Of a DNA stretch of 64,000 nt, positions 22,765 through 34,865 are shown piece by piece. The stretch comes from Cercospora beticola (taxonomy: Eukaryota; Ascomycota; Dothideomycetes; Mycosphaerellales; Mycosphaerellaceae). The stretch lies in the NCBI RefSeq assembly GCF_033473495.1, contig NC_088938.1, positions 3,038,001 through 3,102,000 of the forward strand, written 5' to 3'. Under the pieces are notes generated by a model, which was not told the origin of the DNA, searched no databases, and saw nothing but the letters and a program-made list of their open reading frames with translations. Position 1 is the first letter of the stretch; each line of letters opens with the position of its first letter. A program made the translations under genes and the position numbers.

Positions 22765-23449
22765 AAAGCACAACTGAAGGCCGAGAAGAAACTGAAGAGG
22801 AAGCAACGACACGAGGTGATCTTGGGCAAAGTCGAGAAGGCCACGCGATGGATCCCGACTGTTGGCGGCGTGGGTGGAGGAGCGGGCGGTGCTTGATCGA
22901 GACACGTGAAGGGCAATGGGGAGAAGACTAAGCGATAACCTGCGGGAAATTACCTAGATCACTGGCTACGAACGATATGACTCAATCTTTCAGTACACTC
23001 TGCGAAGGACCTCAATCAACGGTGAGTTTGAGAGGGAGCGCACTCGCTCGTGCTGACAATGTCACGACTTTCCAGCAACTGGAGACCAGCAGAATGAGAT
23101 GAAAGGCATAGGCCACGAAGACAAGTCTGCACGAGTCAGCAGTACTATCTGGCTCCAGAGGATAGACATTGTTTCGAAAGGGAGGTACATCGATCGACGT
23201 GTGAGCGAGCATTGCGAGCTGCCGCTCTGAGTATCCAGTGCGGTCGATGTATGAACTTCGAGCGCTCAACTTCGCTGTCGCCTTGCGAGCCGTTGAAGTC
23301 CGTGGCTGCACCTGCCTTCGACAATCAGGCGCGCGCGATCCCTGCCGCGCTTCGCACTAGCCAAACATTTCTGCTCCAAAGTTCTTGACCACGACATTGT
23401 TCCCCTCTACTCGTCACCTGCGCGGTGAGCCCAGCACCAGCGCGCCGAG
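22765..23449. other. Intergenic with open frame after the ATX1 stop
   Basis: The first 137 bp continue the ATX1 frame without a stop up to a TGA at 22899-22901. The rest shows no gene and should contain the promoter of the next plus-strand gene. Confidence 0.55.
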
Positions 23450-24834
23450 ATGGCTTGTTCCAGCACTGAACCGCCAGATACTGACATCCACGGACTCGCC
23501 ACGCAACCTCCAATGGACCAGCACCTGCGCGGCAAAGAGCTGTTCAAGCACCATGTTGGCAACACCTTGCAGCACAGGCTCAGTAGTAACCCGCCATCTG
23601 AGACCATCGATAGTCTTACCGAGATATTCTGGGCCGCGCAGACCGCCGATGCTAAGAAGTGGTGGTCGCTCGCAGTCGACCAGACCAACATGCAACAATG
23701 TGCGGTGGCGGCCGTTCTTGTGTTCATGAGGACCTATCGAACTTCCATTATGGGCTATATCAGTAGCTTGGACGAGCCCGCGACAGCTGATTCTGGCGAC
23801 ACATCAGTTGAATCAGTAGCTACTGGTGCTGAGGTAGACAAGATGAATGTTCAGGACGATGAGAGAAACGGAAATGGGGCTCGGGATCCGATGCTGATTG
23901 TTGATGGCATCCAGAAGCCCGACGGCGAACTCATCGTGCTGGACCGCGGCAACGAAGAAACCGACGCTGAGGTCTCTCAGGCAGACAACAGCGACAGTGG
24001 TCACGCTGCCGACCTCGTAACTGTCAAGCTTGGGTCAAGCGACGCCAACGACTCCCATCTCCTGAAGAATGCAACGAATGACTGCACTTCCAAGCCTCCA
24101 CTTCCAGCAGGTCGCCCAAGCAAAGCTGAACTGTGGTTTGTCGAACTTCTAGTACCAGCGATCTGCGAGGACCGCGGCGCGTCAACCCCGCTAGGTCACA
24201 AGGCGGCACAAGTAGCAGCAAGAGAGGTGTGGCAGGCGCAATCAGCAGGGCAGAAACGCAAATTTGAAGCCGGGGTTCTCGAGATTATCTGCCGCGCAAG
24301 AAACCCTCAGCAATCAGAGAAATCGAAGAACCACATGGCGCAGTGTATTGAGTCTTACCGGAAACGAGCCATCAGAGCGTACACATCAATGGAGCATGGT
24401 GAAGCAGTCAGCGCCCCCTTCGTCAGGGCTTTTCTGGACAAGAACGCACCTGTTCCCGATTATGTGAACGAGGCTCTTGTGAACTCGGTCATCACTGGCA
24501 TGAAGAAGAGGAAAGCTTCTTATCCACAATTCAAATTCACGGGCTGGGACGCTGATGGCTCGTGGCTGGATTTCGATCCTGGTGCGTAGACATAGTGCCC
24601 AACAAGCCAATTCATCAGTGACTGTTCAGCTAACGACCAGCAGATTCGCAGGGACCTCACAGCTTCGGCAAAAAATGCAAACGCATGGCTAGCGCCAAAA
24701 ACTTCGTCGAGAAGCTAGACCAGATGCTATGTTCTCTCATCAGGCTGAACCGCCAGGCTTTCCTAGACATTCCAGCGGACGTGTTGACTATGAAGCCGCT
24801 GCGCTCGAGGCCACCAAAACGCAAACGCAATTGA
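23450..24834 (+). CDS. Orphan protein with C-terminal nuclear signal
   Basis: Exons 23450-24581 and 24644-24834 give 440 aa. The first frame alone would stop six bases into the 62-nt intron; the second exon is needed to reach the basic tail RPPKRKRN, a classical monopartite nuclear localisation signal. I recognise no named domain. There is an N-terminal helical block (residues about 25-105), an acidic disordered linker (about 105-215), and a second ordered block starting near AELWFVELLVPAICEDRG. It then runs through KRKFEAGVLEIICRAR and tryptophan-containing strands (KFTGWDADGSWLDFDP). Two similarly spaced helical blocks separated by a linker could be a diverged internal duplication. A chromatin or transcription role is inferred only from the tail. 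Confidence 0.75.
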
Positions 24835-25428
24835 AAACGCTGCAACAAAGCACCACGGAAAACAGCTGTGTTGCCATTCAGCACAGCCAAGATTGCATGC
24901 TGGCAGCGGAGTACTCGTTGAGTGGGGAAAGTGAAAAAGTTGGGAAGGAAGGCGACGCGGATGGACGATGGCGCTCCAAGTCCAAGGATGGATTGCGAGA
25001 TACCCGAGGCCTCGTAAAAGAATCAAGATAAATACAGAATACCATCGATCTTCACAGTGTGATGTCTCGCGGTGCCATTGACGGCCCATATGACACATGT
25101 GCTACCACTGTGAGAGTGAGCACGAAGTACGAGACGTGAGGCAGATGGCAGTGCGGCTCCTCCCGCGCCAAGCCTGAGCACTCGCACCTTTCGCTCGAAA
25201 TCCTCTGCCGCCAACGACTTGACTTGAGCCAGCGCCCATCGACATCTGCCACTCGACACAACAACACCGGTAAGTCGACACAATCCCGCACCTTGGACGA
25301 GCACCAGCACCAGCGAACTATTCGACGTCGCATTGCGCACCCGACCGCCCCGAACACCGCACGCATCCGCCACAAAATCTCGAACAATCTTCTTGGCCAA
25401 CAACAACTAACAGATATTCGCAGCCATC
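24835..25428. other. RPS23 upstream region
   Basis: About 600 bp with the RPS23 promoter, its 5' leader and a leader intron (25270-25423). No further coding sequence is supported. Confidence 0.6.
25270..25423 (+). other. Leader intron of RPS23
   Basis: GTAAGT donor, ACTAAC branch site and TTCGCAG acceptor five bases before the ATG, 154 nt. Introns just before or after the start codon are common in fungal ribosomal protein genes, so this is a likely real 5' UTR intron. Confidence 0.65.
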
Positions 25429-26033
<605 letters not shown>

Positions 26034-26761
26034 ACGACTGAAATGCATGGGCACGGCTTGCGGGTATCATCGGGCGTTTTGAAGAGCGGCATCATCATGA
26101 AAGACAAAGGTGTACTTTCTAGCTTGGCCTTTTGCTGGACTTCTGCTTCACGCACCGCAGAGGCTGACGGCGACACCTAGAGCTACGCGATACGGAATGA
26201 GAAAACTGAACTTCATTGCCGGGCGTCAGTCAAAGATCGTTCTTCGATACAAACAGTACCACATGATACCCAGTACTCTTGCGTCCGAGAAATGTCCAAG
26301 TAAATGTCGAGATTCTCATCCGATGCATGGAGACGTCGCGATAAGTCCCGAGTATGATCACCGCTCTCGGCGCCAATCAGCAACATGCCAATATGGTACA
26401 GCATTGAAGGGCGCTGATCAACATGAAGTCACTAGCAAAAGTCGGCCATTTCAAGCATGTTCGAGCCGTGGCATTGAAATTGTGCTTGATACAGTCTCTA
26501 CATGAGGCGGCAAATGCGGCAAAATAGCCATGCTTGCATGGGCAAGTTCCTGCAGTGAGGATGACATCGACAACCTCGGCCTGCGGCTCAGCCAAAATCC
26601 CCAGCTTTGTCCCCGCCACGCCCGTGTTCATCAGCTTAGCACGACGAGTATCTTTCGAGTCGAGTGCAAAATCTATTTAGCAAAGTTCCTGTCATCTCAT
26701 TTCTTGCGATATAATCTTCCAGAGACATTCACAGACATCCACAAGCACCGCAAACGCAATC
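26034..26761. other. Intergenic
   Basis: About 730 bp between RPS23 and the thiolase gene, both on the plus strand. Short ORFs on both strands overlap and show nothing recognisable. It includes the thiolase promoter. Confidence 0.6.
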
Positions 26762-28269
26762 ATGGCCGCCAAAGCAGCAAAGAACAAGCCTCCGGTATGT
26801 TGTGTTTTCTTGCATCTATACTCATTGCTGGAATGTGCTGACATGATCTCTCTAGGTCTACGTCTTGGGCGTGGGCATGACCAAGTTCATCAAGCCCAGA
26901 GGAAAGGTCGACTATACTGGTAAGGACTGTTGTTCCCCAGGCATAGAAAGAGCTATCCACTAATGTCTATTGTCAAACAGAGCTGGGTTACGAGGCAGGC
27001 ATCAAAGCTCTTGTAGACGCACAAACGAACTACGATGACATCGACGCTGGCGTTGCATGCTACTGCTATGGCGACTCCACCTGCGGACAGCGAGTCTTCT
27101 ACCAATTCGGCATGACACAAATCCCCATCTACAACGTCAACAACAACTGCTCTACTGGCTCCACGGGTCTGCACCTCGGCCGCACCATGATTGCAGGCGG
27201 CATGGCCGATGCAGTCCTTGTCGTGGGCTTCGAGAAGATGAACCCAGGCTCTCTCCAATCCTACTTCCGTGATCGTGCCAACCCAACCGGCACCACAGGC
27301 CTCATGATGCAAGCAACTCGCGGACGTACCAACGCCCCCGAAGCCGCCCAATTCTTCGGCAACGCTGGCCGCGAGTACATGGAGAAGTACGGCGCAAAGA
27401 CCGAGGACTTTGCTGAGATCGGCCGCATCAACCACGAACACTCAAAACGCAACCCATACTCCCAGTTCATGGACGAATACTCCCTCGACCAAGTCATGAA
27501 ATCCACCATGATCCACGAACCTCTCACGAAACTCCAATGCTGCCCAACCAGCGACGGTGGCGCCGCCGCAGTCCTCGTTTCCGAGAAATACCTCAACGAG
27601 CGCCCCCACCTCCGCGACCAAGCAATCCTCATCGCCGGCCAAACCCTCGCAACCGACGCTCCAAGCCTCTTCTCCCGCTCCTCCATCGACCTCATGGGCT
27701 TCGACATGACCGCCTACGCCGCCAAAACCGCCATGGAAGAAGCCGGCGTCAAGCCATCCGACGTCAAAGTCTGCGAACTCCACGACTGCTTCTCCGCAAA
27801 CGAAATGATCACAATCGACGCAATGAAATTATGTCCAACAGGTAAAGCCCACGAAATGGTCCGCAACGGAGATATCACCTACGGCGGAAAAATGGTCATC
27901 AACCCCTCCGGAGGTCTCATCTCCAAGGGTCACCCTCTAGGCGCAACAGGTATTGCTCAATGTGCCGAACTGGTCTGGCACTTGCGAGGTTGGGCCAACA
28001 ACCGTCTTGTTCCAGACACCACTGTTGCGTTGCAACACAACCTTGGGTTGGGAGGTGCTGTGGTCGTGACAGTTTACAAGAGAGCAGATGGCGCTGCACC
28101 AAAGAAGGTCAGCGATGAGGAGGTTGCACAGAAGACGAAGATTGGATATAACCCTGCCACGCAAGCGAGAGGTTTCACCAAGAAGCAGGCGGATGAGGTC
28201 AGGAGTAAGAAGATGAGGAGTGATTGGGCTCTGCAAGACATTGAGAAGAAGGTTGAGTCGAGGTTTTAG
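26762..28269 (+). CDS. SCP-x type thiolase
   Basis: Exons 26762-26794, 26856-26919 and 26981-28269 give 461 aa. The SCP-x/nonspecific-lipid-transfer-protein thiolase signature is clear: the nucleophile Cys89 in NVNNNCSTGSTG, the NEMITIDAM block, and GGLISKGHPLGATG with the catalytic HPLGATG. SCP-x thiolases cleave branched 3-ketoacyl-CoA in peroxisomal beta-oxidation. Here the C-terminal SCP2 lipid-binding domain of the animal protein is absent. The tail is lysine-rich and ends in ESRF, which is not a PTS1, and no PTS2 is visible, so the compartment is unclear. Two short introns lie near the N-terminus. The 3' end converges on the 787-aa gene about 390 bp away. Confidence 0.92.
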
Positions 28270-28654
28270 ATTGAGGGTTCCTTGATATGTGTGAGGGAAG
28301 GTTTTCAGCTATATGATGTATGATCACAGAAATGAGAAAAAAGCTTCTTGATTGAACAGTATGAAGTGTCCCTTGGGTGCTCAGTTCCACCGTTTCCTGT
28401 ACAGACATGGCCTCCGCGAATTGCATTCCTCCGTTGGATCAGATGTCATGTACACGGACAGTATCACGAACTGTCAGATCAAGAAACTCTCTAGTTATTT
28501 CAATGATAGGGAATGAGACACGTTGGTGGCGAAATGAACATCATACATTCGCTCGCAAAGCTCTATGGCTTTGCGGACTATTCATAGTATGCCATCATGC
28601 ATTCCTCCTTCAGCAGTACCATGCTTATTCGTAAGCTTTTCGTCAGAACGATCA
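28270..28654. other. Convergent 3' region
   Basis: 385 bp between two convergent stop codons. It holds only the two 3' UTRs, which may overlap. Confidence 0.6.
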
Positions 28655-31215
28655 TCATCCTAGTAATACACTGCTCGCGCCCTCCGGCCACTCGGCTCTA
28701 GCACTCTCAGTGGCAACCCTTGCAGCGCATCTCATCGAAGCCAGCGTTACAGCTGCCTGAGTCGTGTCTTGATTATCGCGGAGCTGTTGAATTTCGGCGT
28801 CTCGCGTGGCGACTTCTCTCCAGGCTTGCTGAGCTCGCTCCTCAGCCCTCTCGGTATCTTGCACGCATTCGTACAAGGCCCACGCAAGGCTCATGCGCGT
28901 GCGTCGCATTCCTGCGAATTGCTCGAGAAGCTCGGAAGCTCGATCCACAACGGCCTCAGCATAATTCGTAAGTGTCTGTCGCGCCGCGGTCTCATGGGAG
29001 AGCTCCGATCTCGCGACAAGACTTTCCAGCCGGGCTTCGATAGCTTGCCTCCTGCATAGCACAGCTTGCTCACTTGCATCGAGAAGACTCCACTATAGCC
29101 TCGCACTTCCGCGCTCTGCTGTTGATCTGCCGACACGGCCAGCGCGCACCCTGCTCTCGGGAACACTGTTGTCGCCAACCCTGCCGTTCGAGCGACGAGG
29201 CGCGCGTGGTCTGGAGCGTGACAGATTGAGGCCCATGCTCATCCACCACTCTTCCGGCACATCGTCTCGTGCAGCGAGTCGTTCCACAATCCTGCGCATC
29301 GAATCCAGGTCTTGAACATCGCCAGTCAGAAGTGCTTCAGAGACCTCTCGCTCTGAACGAGCAGCTGGCGGCGAAACAGGGTGAGCCTCAGGTTCGTCCT
29401 GCGAAACCTGTGCCGACTGCGTAGAATCAGCCTGCTGGATGGTATAAAGAGCGCGCATTTCAGCGGCAGCGTCATCTGAGTCGTAACCGTCCGAGAGAGG
29501 ACCATCCACTGGCCGTGCTTGGTATTGGGGTGGAGGCGAGCGGTTGCGTTGGTTGCTTTGCACCGATGCAAGTGTATCTGCTGTGAAGCGACGAAAGTAG
29601 TCATTGACTTGGCTCCTCGTCTCGTTGACAGTGTCGCGAACGACCTGACTGTAATGCCGCCGAACAGCGGGTTCAGTGTCATCTTGATCTTGACCGTCAC
29701 GACTTTCACGCAGCTGTCGCTCACGCACCCGCCTCGTGGTCTCAAGCATGTCACGAAAGTGCCTGCGGTCTTCCTCAGAGTGGTGTCGCGTGGCCAGCAC
29801 ACGTGTCCTGCCTTCCTCCGACTCCAGAGCCTCCTCGATCAGCCGGAAGCCAATATCAACACGAGCTGGTTCTGTAGCCAAAGCAAAGCGATTGCCATCC
29901 CGGTCGCGTATGCGCTGATGACGAGCTATGCGTTGACGGCCTTCTGGAGTGCGCATCTCGTGAAAATAAATATCCTCGGCAAATGCTTCTGTGGTGATCG
30001 CTTCTGCTTCCGTGGAAACCATCTCATCCTCTTCGATGTCTTCACAGCCCTCGCCAGAATTCTCCTGATTCTCGTCTCCACTCTCCGGATCGGTGATTTG
30101 TGTGCTGCTGCTCGAGGTGTTGAAGGATCTGCTGGCAGCAGCACTGGCGAAGCTGCTCTCCGCACTCGGTAAGGACTCGTCTGGGGTGATGGTTGTCCGT
30201 ATGATCTCCCAGCCATCGCCAGGTGTTGGGCTGCGAATCCGATCTCCAAGTCCATCGACCGGCGAGTCGGGTCGCCAAGCATGGCTGAGAGGGTGCGCAC
30301 GGCGGAGCGAGGGTCGGTTGACGGTGATGGTGTCTGACTCTGGCACGAACAAGCTGTCGTCTCCCGACGCTTCCAGAGGTGGCGTAGGAAGATTACTTCG
30401 ACGTGCCTCTTCTGTGTCGTTCCGATGTATTGGCTCCGGGGAGCGCAAGATGCGCAATGGTTCATTTGGGTCCAACACTATGGTGTGGATGGGCTGAGAA
30501 AAGCCGTCTTGGTCTGCGGTAGGACTCGATGAGATTCGCTCCTCGCCAGATTCAGTGCTTTCAGAGGCATGTACTGTGAGTAGTTCTCTGTTTCCGCGCA
30601 GACGTCCCGTCAGCATGGTCTGTCGCATGCGCAGCTGGCGTCGCCGTTGGCGTTCGCGCTCGGCGCCAATCTCCATGTACTCATTGTATCGACGACGCGC
30701 GGTATTCGGGTTGGCATCTCCTCCCCAGTAGTTGCGCGACTCGGGCACCGGGGGCGGAGGCGGCTCAGATCTTGCTTGACTGGAGTTCTGCTCAGCAGCT
30801 TCGAGGAGGCTCGAGATAGGCGGCACACGTCGGTCGTCACGGCGTCGCGGATCGTGCAGTCCATTGAAGCCGACAGACGGTGGAGGCGATCGCTCGAATC
30901 GTGGCGGAAGTCCTGAAGGCTCGCGGCGCAGGCTGGCGCGATTCGCCCTGCGGCCATGGACCGAAGGCCGCCTGCGAATGGTTGAGCGCGCAAGAGTCGG
31001 CGGCCAGAAGTCGGTCTGTTTGGGTCTATTGCTGGCGCATTTCTCGTCGGGATCGCGCCAGATGCTACACGTTGGGTGGTGACATTAGCCTCAGGTTCGC
31101 GTTGTGGCGTGGCTCATGCGCGGCAAAACTGGGTCGCGACCAGCACGCGCCCAGCGCGAGCGCATGAGCGCAAGAGGTGGAGTTTGTGTTTGGAAGGGAC
31201 TTACGGAAGACCCAT
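28655..31215 (-). CDS. Arginine/serine-rich disordered protein with C-terminal coiled coil
   Basis: Proposed exons 31215-31205, 31064-29150 and 29092-28655 give 787 aa. The first exon encodes only ATG GGT CTT CC; a 140-nt intron with a GTAAGT donor joins it to PIWRDPDEKCASNRPKQTDF. The long frame has no ATG near its 5' end, so this upstream exon is required. The second intron is 57 nt, a multiple of three, and removes an in-frame TAG, joining the body to a helical segment (RRQAIEARLESLVARSEL, ERAEERAQQAWREVATRD) that looks like a coiled coil. The body is rich in R, S, E and P, with acidic stretches and NPNTARRRYNEYMEIGAERE near its start. I know no function for it. Confidence 0.7.
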
Positions 31216-31641
31216 GGCGGGGCGAAGGGCGCGGGTGAGGGGGTGGAGCGGTGCGAGCGGTGCACGCGATCAGACTGCGCTCGTGAAAATAATGCAGCGG
31301 GGTGGAGGGGAGAGGTGGTGATGGGGTGCGTGGTGTTTGTGAGCGAGGCGAGACTTGCGAGCTGCGGCTGGGGGATGCGAAAGATGTGGAGAATGGAGAT
31401 CTTGGCTGTGCAAGCTGCTCCTGCCTGCTGCGCGACATGCTGCAGTAGTTAGTAGGCTGCCGCACCGCACATCACCTTGCAGCTTCCCGACTCTGCCGGC
31501 TCCTCCTTTTGCATTGTCACTTACAAAACACAGCGCTATGCTCATCGTAATGCTTCCCACGGCAACATTGGTCAAGATGTACGCTGAGTCTCCGGTAGGT
31601 TGTGCTGTGAATGCGCCCAGGAGAAGTGAGCTTTTGCCACC
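31216..31641. promoter_or_regulatory. Bidirectional promoter region, orphan gene / FOL3
   Basis: 426 bp between two divergent start codons, so both promoters must lie here or overlap the transcripts. It is GC-rich near the orphan gene and CT-rich near FOL3. No TATA box is evident. Confidence 0.55.
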
Positions 31642-33033
31642 ATGATCGAGCTGGGCCTGGAGCGCATTTCCAAGCTGCTGTCGACAACCGCATTGTCATG
31701 GCGAGCAGTACATGTCGCTGGGACCAATGGCAAAGGCACTGTCTGCCATCTCACCTCCGCTCTGTTGAATGCTTACAACCACTCGTTGTACCGCGAGAGC
31801 CGATCGCAGCCACCCATCAAGCATGCGAGATTCACGAGCCCACACTTGGTGGACCGCTGGGATGGCATCGCCTTCAGTGATGCGAAACGACCAGTCATGA
31901 ATGTCGTATCGAGAGACATGTTTCTGGAGCGTGAAAATGCTGTGAAGGCATTCAACAACGAGCACAACATCAATGCTACCGAGTTCGAATTGCTTACCGC
32001 CACCGCATTTCAACTTTTCCAACAAGAAGCAGTCGATGTAGCAGTTGTCGAAGTTGGCTTGGGCGGCCGTCTCGACTCCACAAACGTGATAGGAGAGCCT
32101 GTGTCTGGCTCCACGGAAACAAAACTCATTCGCAGACGTTTCAACCCTGCCAAATGGCGCCCAAAACCTCTCATCACTACCATCACACAAATTGGACTAG
32201 ATCATCAGGCCATGCTTGGCAACACGCGGCAAGAAATCGCAACGCAGAAGGCCGGAATTATGAAGGGTCGTGTGCCTGTTACCTGGGCCGCAGACCAGGA
32301 GCTTGATTCTCTATTTCACGCCCGAGCCAAGGCGCTCAATGCTCCTGTTGTCACGTACAAAGATCTGCCTGTCGAGACTGTACACTTGGACACTCCAGCT
32401 GCGAGAAGGGTCAACGGTGAGCTCGCCATCGCCTCATCATGGACTGTGTTGTCGGGACTGGGTAGACTGGATGAGCCAGAGGAAGCAAGGCGGTCAGGGA
32501 CCCCACTCCACTCCTTGATCTGTGACTGGCACGAAATTGTTCGAAGTTACGTGTTTCCTGGTCGACAGGAGACTGTTTCTCTTGAGCCTATCATCGGACG
32601 ACCGAGAGAGGCTCTCCTCGACGGCGCTCACAATGAAGATGGAGTGGCTTCATTGGCACAAAAAGTCGCTTCGCAGCTTCGATCACAAGGTCGTCCCATC
32701 GTATGGGTGGTTGCGCTCTCCGAATCCTCGGATCGACAACCTGAAAAGATGTTGAAGCCTCTGTTGCAACAAGGCGATCGCGTGGTAGCGGTTGAGTTTG
32801 GTCCTGTCGACGGTATGCCTTGGGTCACGCCCAAGCAAGGAGAAGCAATTGCGAAAGCTGCGCAGAGCATTATTTCAGACATCAATGCGAAGAGTTTCGG
32901 CACTGATGTGAATGCTGCGTTGAACACGGCATGCCAATTCGCAGACCAAATCGAAGGGCATGTGGCGATATGTGGTAGTTTGTATCTCGCCGGAGATGTG
33001 CATCGCTTGTTACGAGGAGCGCAGAGAACGTAG
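31642..33033 (+). CDS. FOL3: Dihydrofolate synthase (Mur ligase family)
   Basis: Intronless, 463 aa. Joins glutamate to dihydropteroate with ATP, the last step unique to de novo folate synthesis. The start MIELGLERISKLL is the family's usual N-terminus. The ATP-binding loop is GTNGKGTV at residues 27-34, followed by the SPHL strand. A VVEVGLGGRLDSTN segment and the DGAHNEDG motif of the C-terminal domain follow. It lacks the length and mitochondrial leader expected for folylpolyglutamate synthase Met7, which supports Fol3. It shares a 426-bp upstream region with the divergent 787-aa gene. Confidence 0.95.
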   Translation: MIELGLERISKLLSTTALSWRAVHVAGTNGKGTVCHLTSALLNAYNHSLYRESRSQPPIKHARFTSPHLVDRWDGIAFSDAKRPVMNVVSRDMFLERENAVKAFNNEHNINATEFELLTATAFQLFQQEAVDVAVVEVGLGGRLDSTNVIGEPVSGSTETKLIRRRFNPAKWRPKPLITTITQIGLDHQAMLGNTRQEIATQKAGIMKGRVPVTWAADQELDSLFHARAKALNAPVVTYKDLPVETVHLDTPAARRVNGELAIASSWTVLSGLGRLDEPEEARRSGTPLHSLICDWHEIVRSYVFPGRQETVSLEPIIGRPREALLDGAHNEDGVASLAQKVASQLRSQGRPIVWVVALSESSDRQPEKMLKPLLQQGDRVVAVEFGPVDGMPWVTPKQGEAIAKAAQSIISDINAKSFGTDVNAALNTACQFADQIEGHVAICGSLYLAGDVHRLLRGAQRT

Positions 33034-34865
33034 ATTTGCCAGATGCCGTGGGAGGGAAGCAGAATAGTGCCGCTCGGGTGAAGTCCCTCTAAGCTCTTGA
33101 CCACGCTCCGAACTTTACACTTTGCAGTGAGAACCACTTCGAGATGTTAGCTGCACGATCCTCATGCCTTGTTCCAGACAAAGAAGCCTCCGCGGCTGGA
33201 TGCAACGTTCTTACGCTCACATGTCCAGCATCAATGCGCAACAACAAGTCTTTCGAGGAACAGACACCCGCGATCTCCGAACGGCTTCACTTCACTTCAC
33301 CTCAATTCCGGCCAAGCAATCCGTCATTACTCAACTTGGCCACCTCCTTGCGCTCTTGTAAATGTCCTTTGCTATCTTTCACCAGCCCAGTCTCCTCGCT
33401 GCGGTCCTTTCTGTGAACCTTCCAATACAAGCACAGCCACGACGGCAAGAGCGAGTCAGCGCACAACCGAATAAGTCCGAAAAAGAGCACCCAGCACGCT
33501 GGCACTCAAACAAGCCAAACCGATTGCGGTTTGCGCGACTCATCAACCTTTCTCACCTTCCGAAGCACAGTCCCTGAACCCTGTCCCGAAGGTGCGGACT
33601 CTCCCCATATTTGCTCGAACTATACAGAGTCATGGCTCCAGCATCGCGGAACAGTGATGAAAGGAGGGAAAGACGGAGGACAAGAAACGAAGTTGTAAAA
33701 TGTCAAGGTCAGGGCTCATAGCACGGCTGAAGAAGGACAATATGACAACAAGTAACTTCTATATTCCGGATAGTCTGATGAAATATACCATGTCGAGCGA
33801 GTAGACAAGAATCATCGATTTTTTCAGTTTATTACTTACAGTCTTCAATCACCGCTCCCAATCCAATGATCCAAATACTTGAGTGTTTCAAAACGAAGCG
33901 ACTGCATTTTCGTTTGGAAAGCGCAAGCAGCACGCTGCACTCCCACTATAACCAAAACGACCACCGGGCTGGAGCGACTGGTTGATGCCAAGCAAGAACA
34001 ATGATTCATGCACAAGTTTAGCTCAGCTGGCAGATACTGTAAGAGGGAAACTGGAATACTCATAAATAGATGAAACCCAGAAGACTGCAGTGCTCCCATT
34101 ACGACGGCAACGATTCAACCACTGTCGCGACATTCAACGGTGGTCGATGCTTGACGCAACCGCCGTAACATGTGCAAACGACAGCTCGTTTGAACTTAGG
34201 CAGGGTCTACTCTTGACGCACGAGTGATCGCAACAGCATCATTAACGTTCGTATAATGATATGGATGAAGAAAGAATGTGCACTTCAGGTGGACAAAAAC
34301 TCTTCGAAGCGCTCATTCACTCTTTCTCTCTCCTATTGTTATACATTCCCAAAGAGCACGCATACTGCCTGCCTCTAACCTCCTCTCTACCCATCCATCC
34401 ATCCATCCATGCCTCTCCTCTATGTGGCAGATCCCGATGAATATGTCCCCGTTTCTTCCTCCCCGCGTAGGTTCGATGCAATGCAGATAGAGTGCAAAAC
34501 TGGAAATGATGCATCTGGGAATAATCTCCTCTCCTCCCGCGTCTTCCTGCAAGACTTGTTTCTTCTTTACAAGTAACCTTCGTTGCTTTGTAATGCATAA
34601 GTTTACTCCATCAACGCCATCGCTCATAACAATAAAGCAAAAGCACGTATACTATACAGTTTCTCCAAAATAGTGACAAAGCTCGTTGATGTGCAGCCGC
34701 CGTTGCAGTGTTGATGCAAATTCGACAACAAATAAAAACTGCTGCGGCACTGGGGGGGTGTCGTTACTCGGTAATGGTGTTCATGAAGGTCTTGGGTTTC
34801 ATGCTCTGCTGCTTCTTTTCTTGCTGCTGCTGCTGAGCTCTCTCTTGTTCTGCAATCACGCCACC
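33034..34865. other. Convergent intergenic region
   Basis: About 1.8 kb between the FOL3 and DENN-gene stop codons. It contains 3' UTRs and an AT-richer middle (about 33.65-34.3 kb). A (CCAT)5 run lies near 34.4 kb. No gene is supported. Confidence 0.6.
34391..34410 (+). repeat. (CCAT)5 microsatellite
   Basis: Five perfect CCAT units in the intergenic region 3' of the DENN gene; too short to mean more than a simple repeat. Confidence 0.9.

Noticed and set aside
28655..29062. Separate small coiled-coil gene on the minus strand
   Set aside because: It has no ATG start, lies in the same phase as the upstream long frame, and is joined to it by a plausible 57-nt intron.
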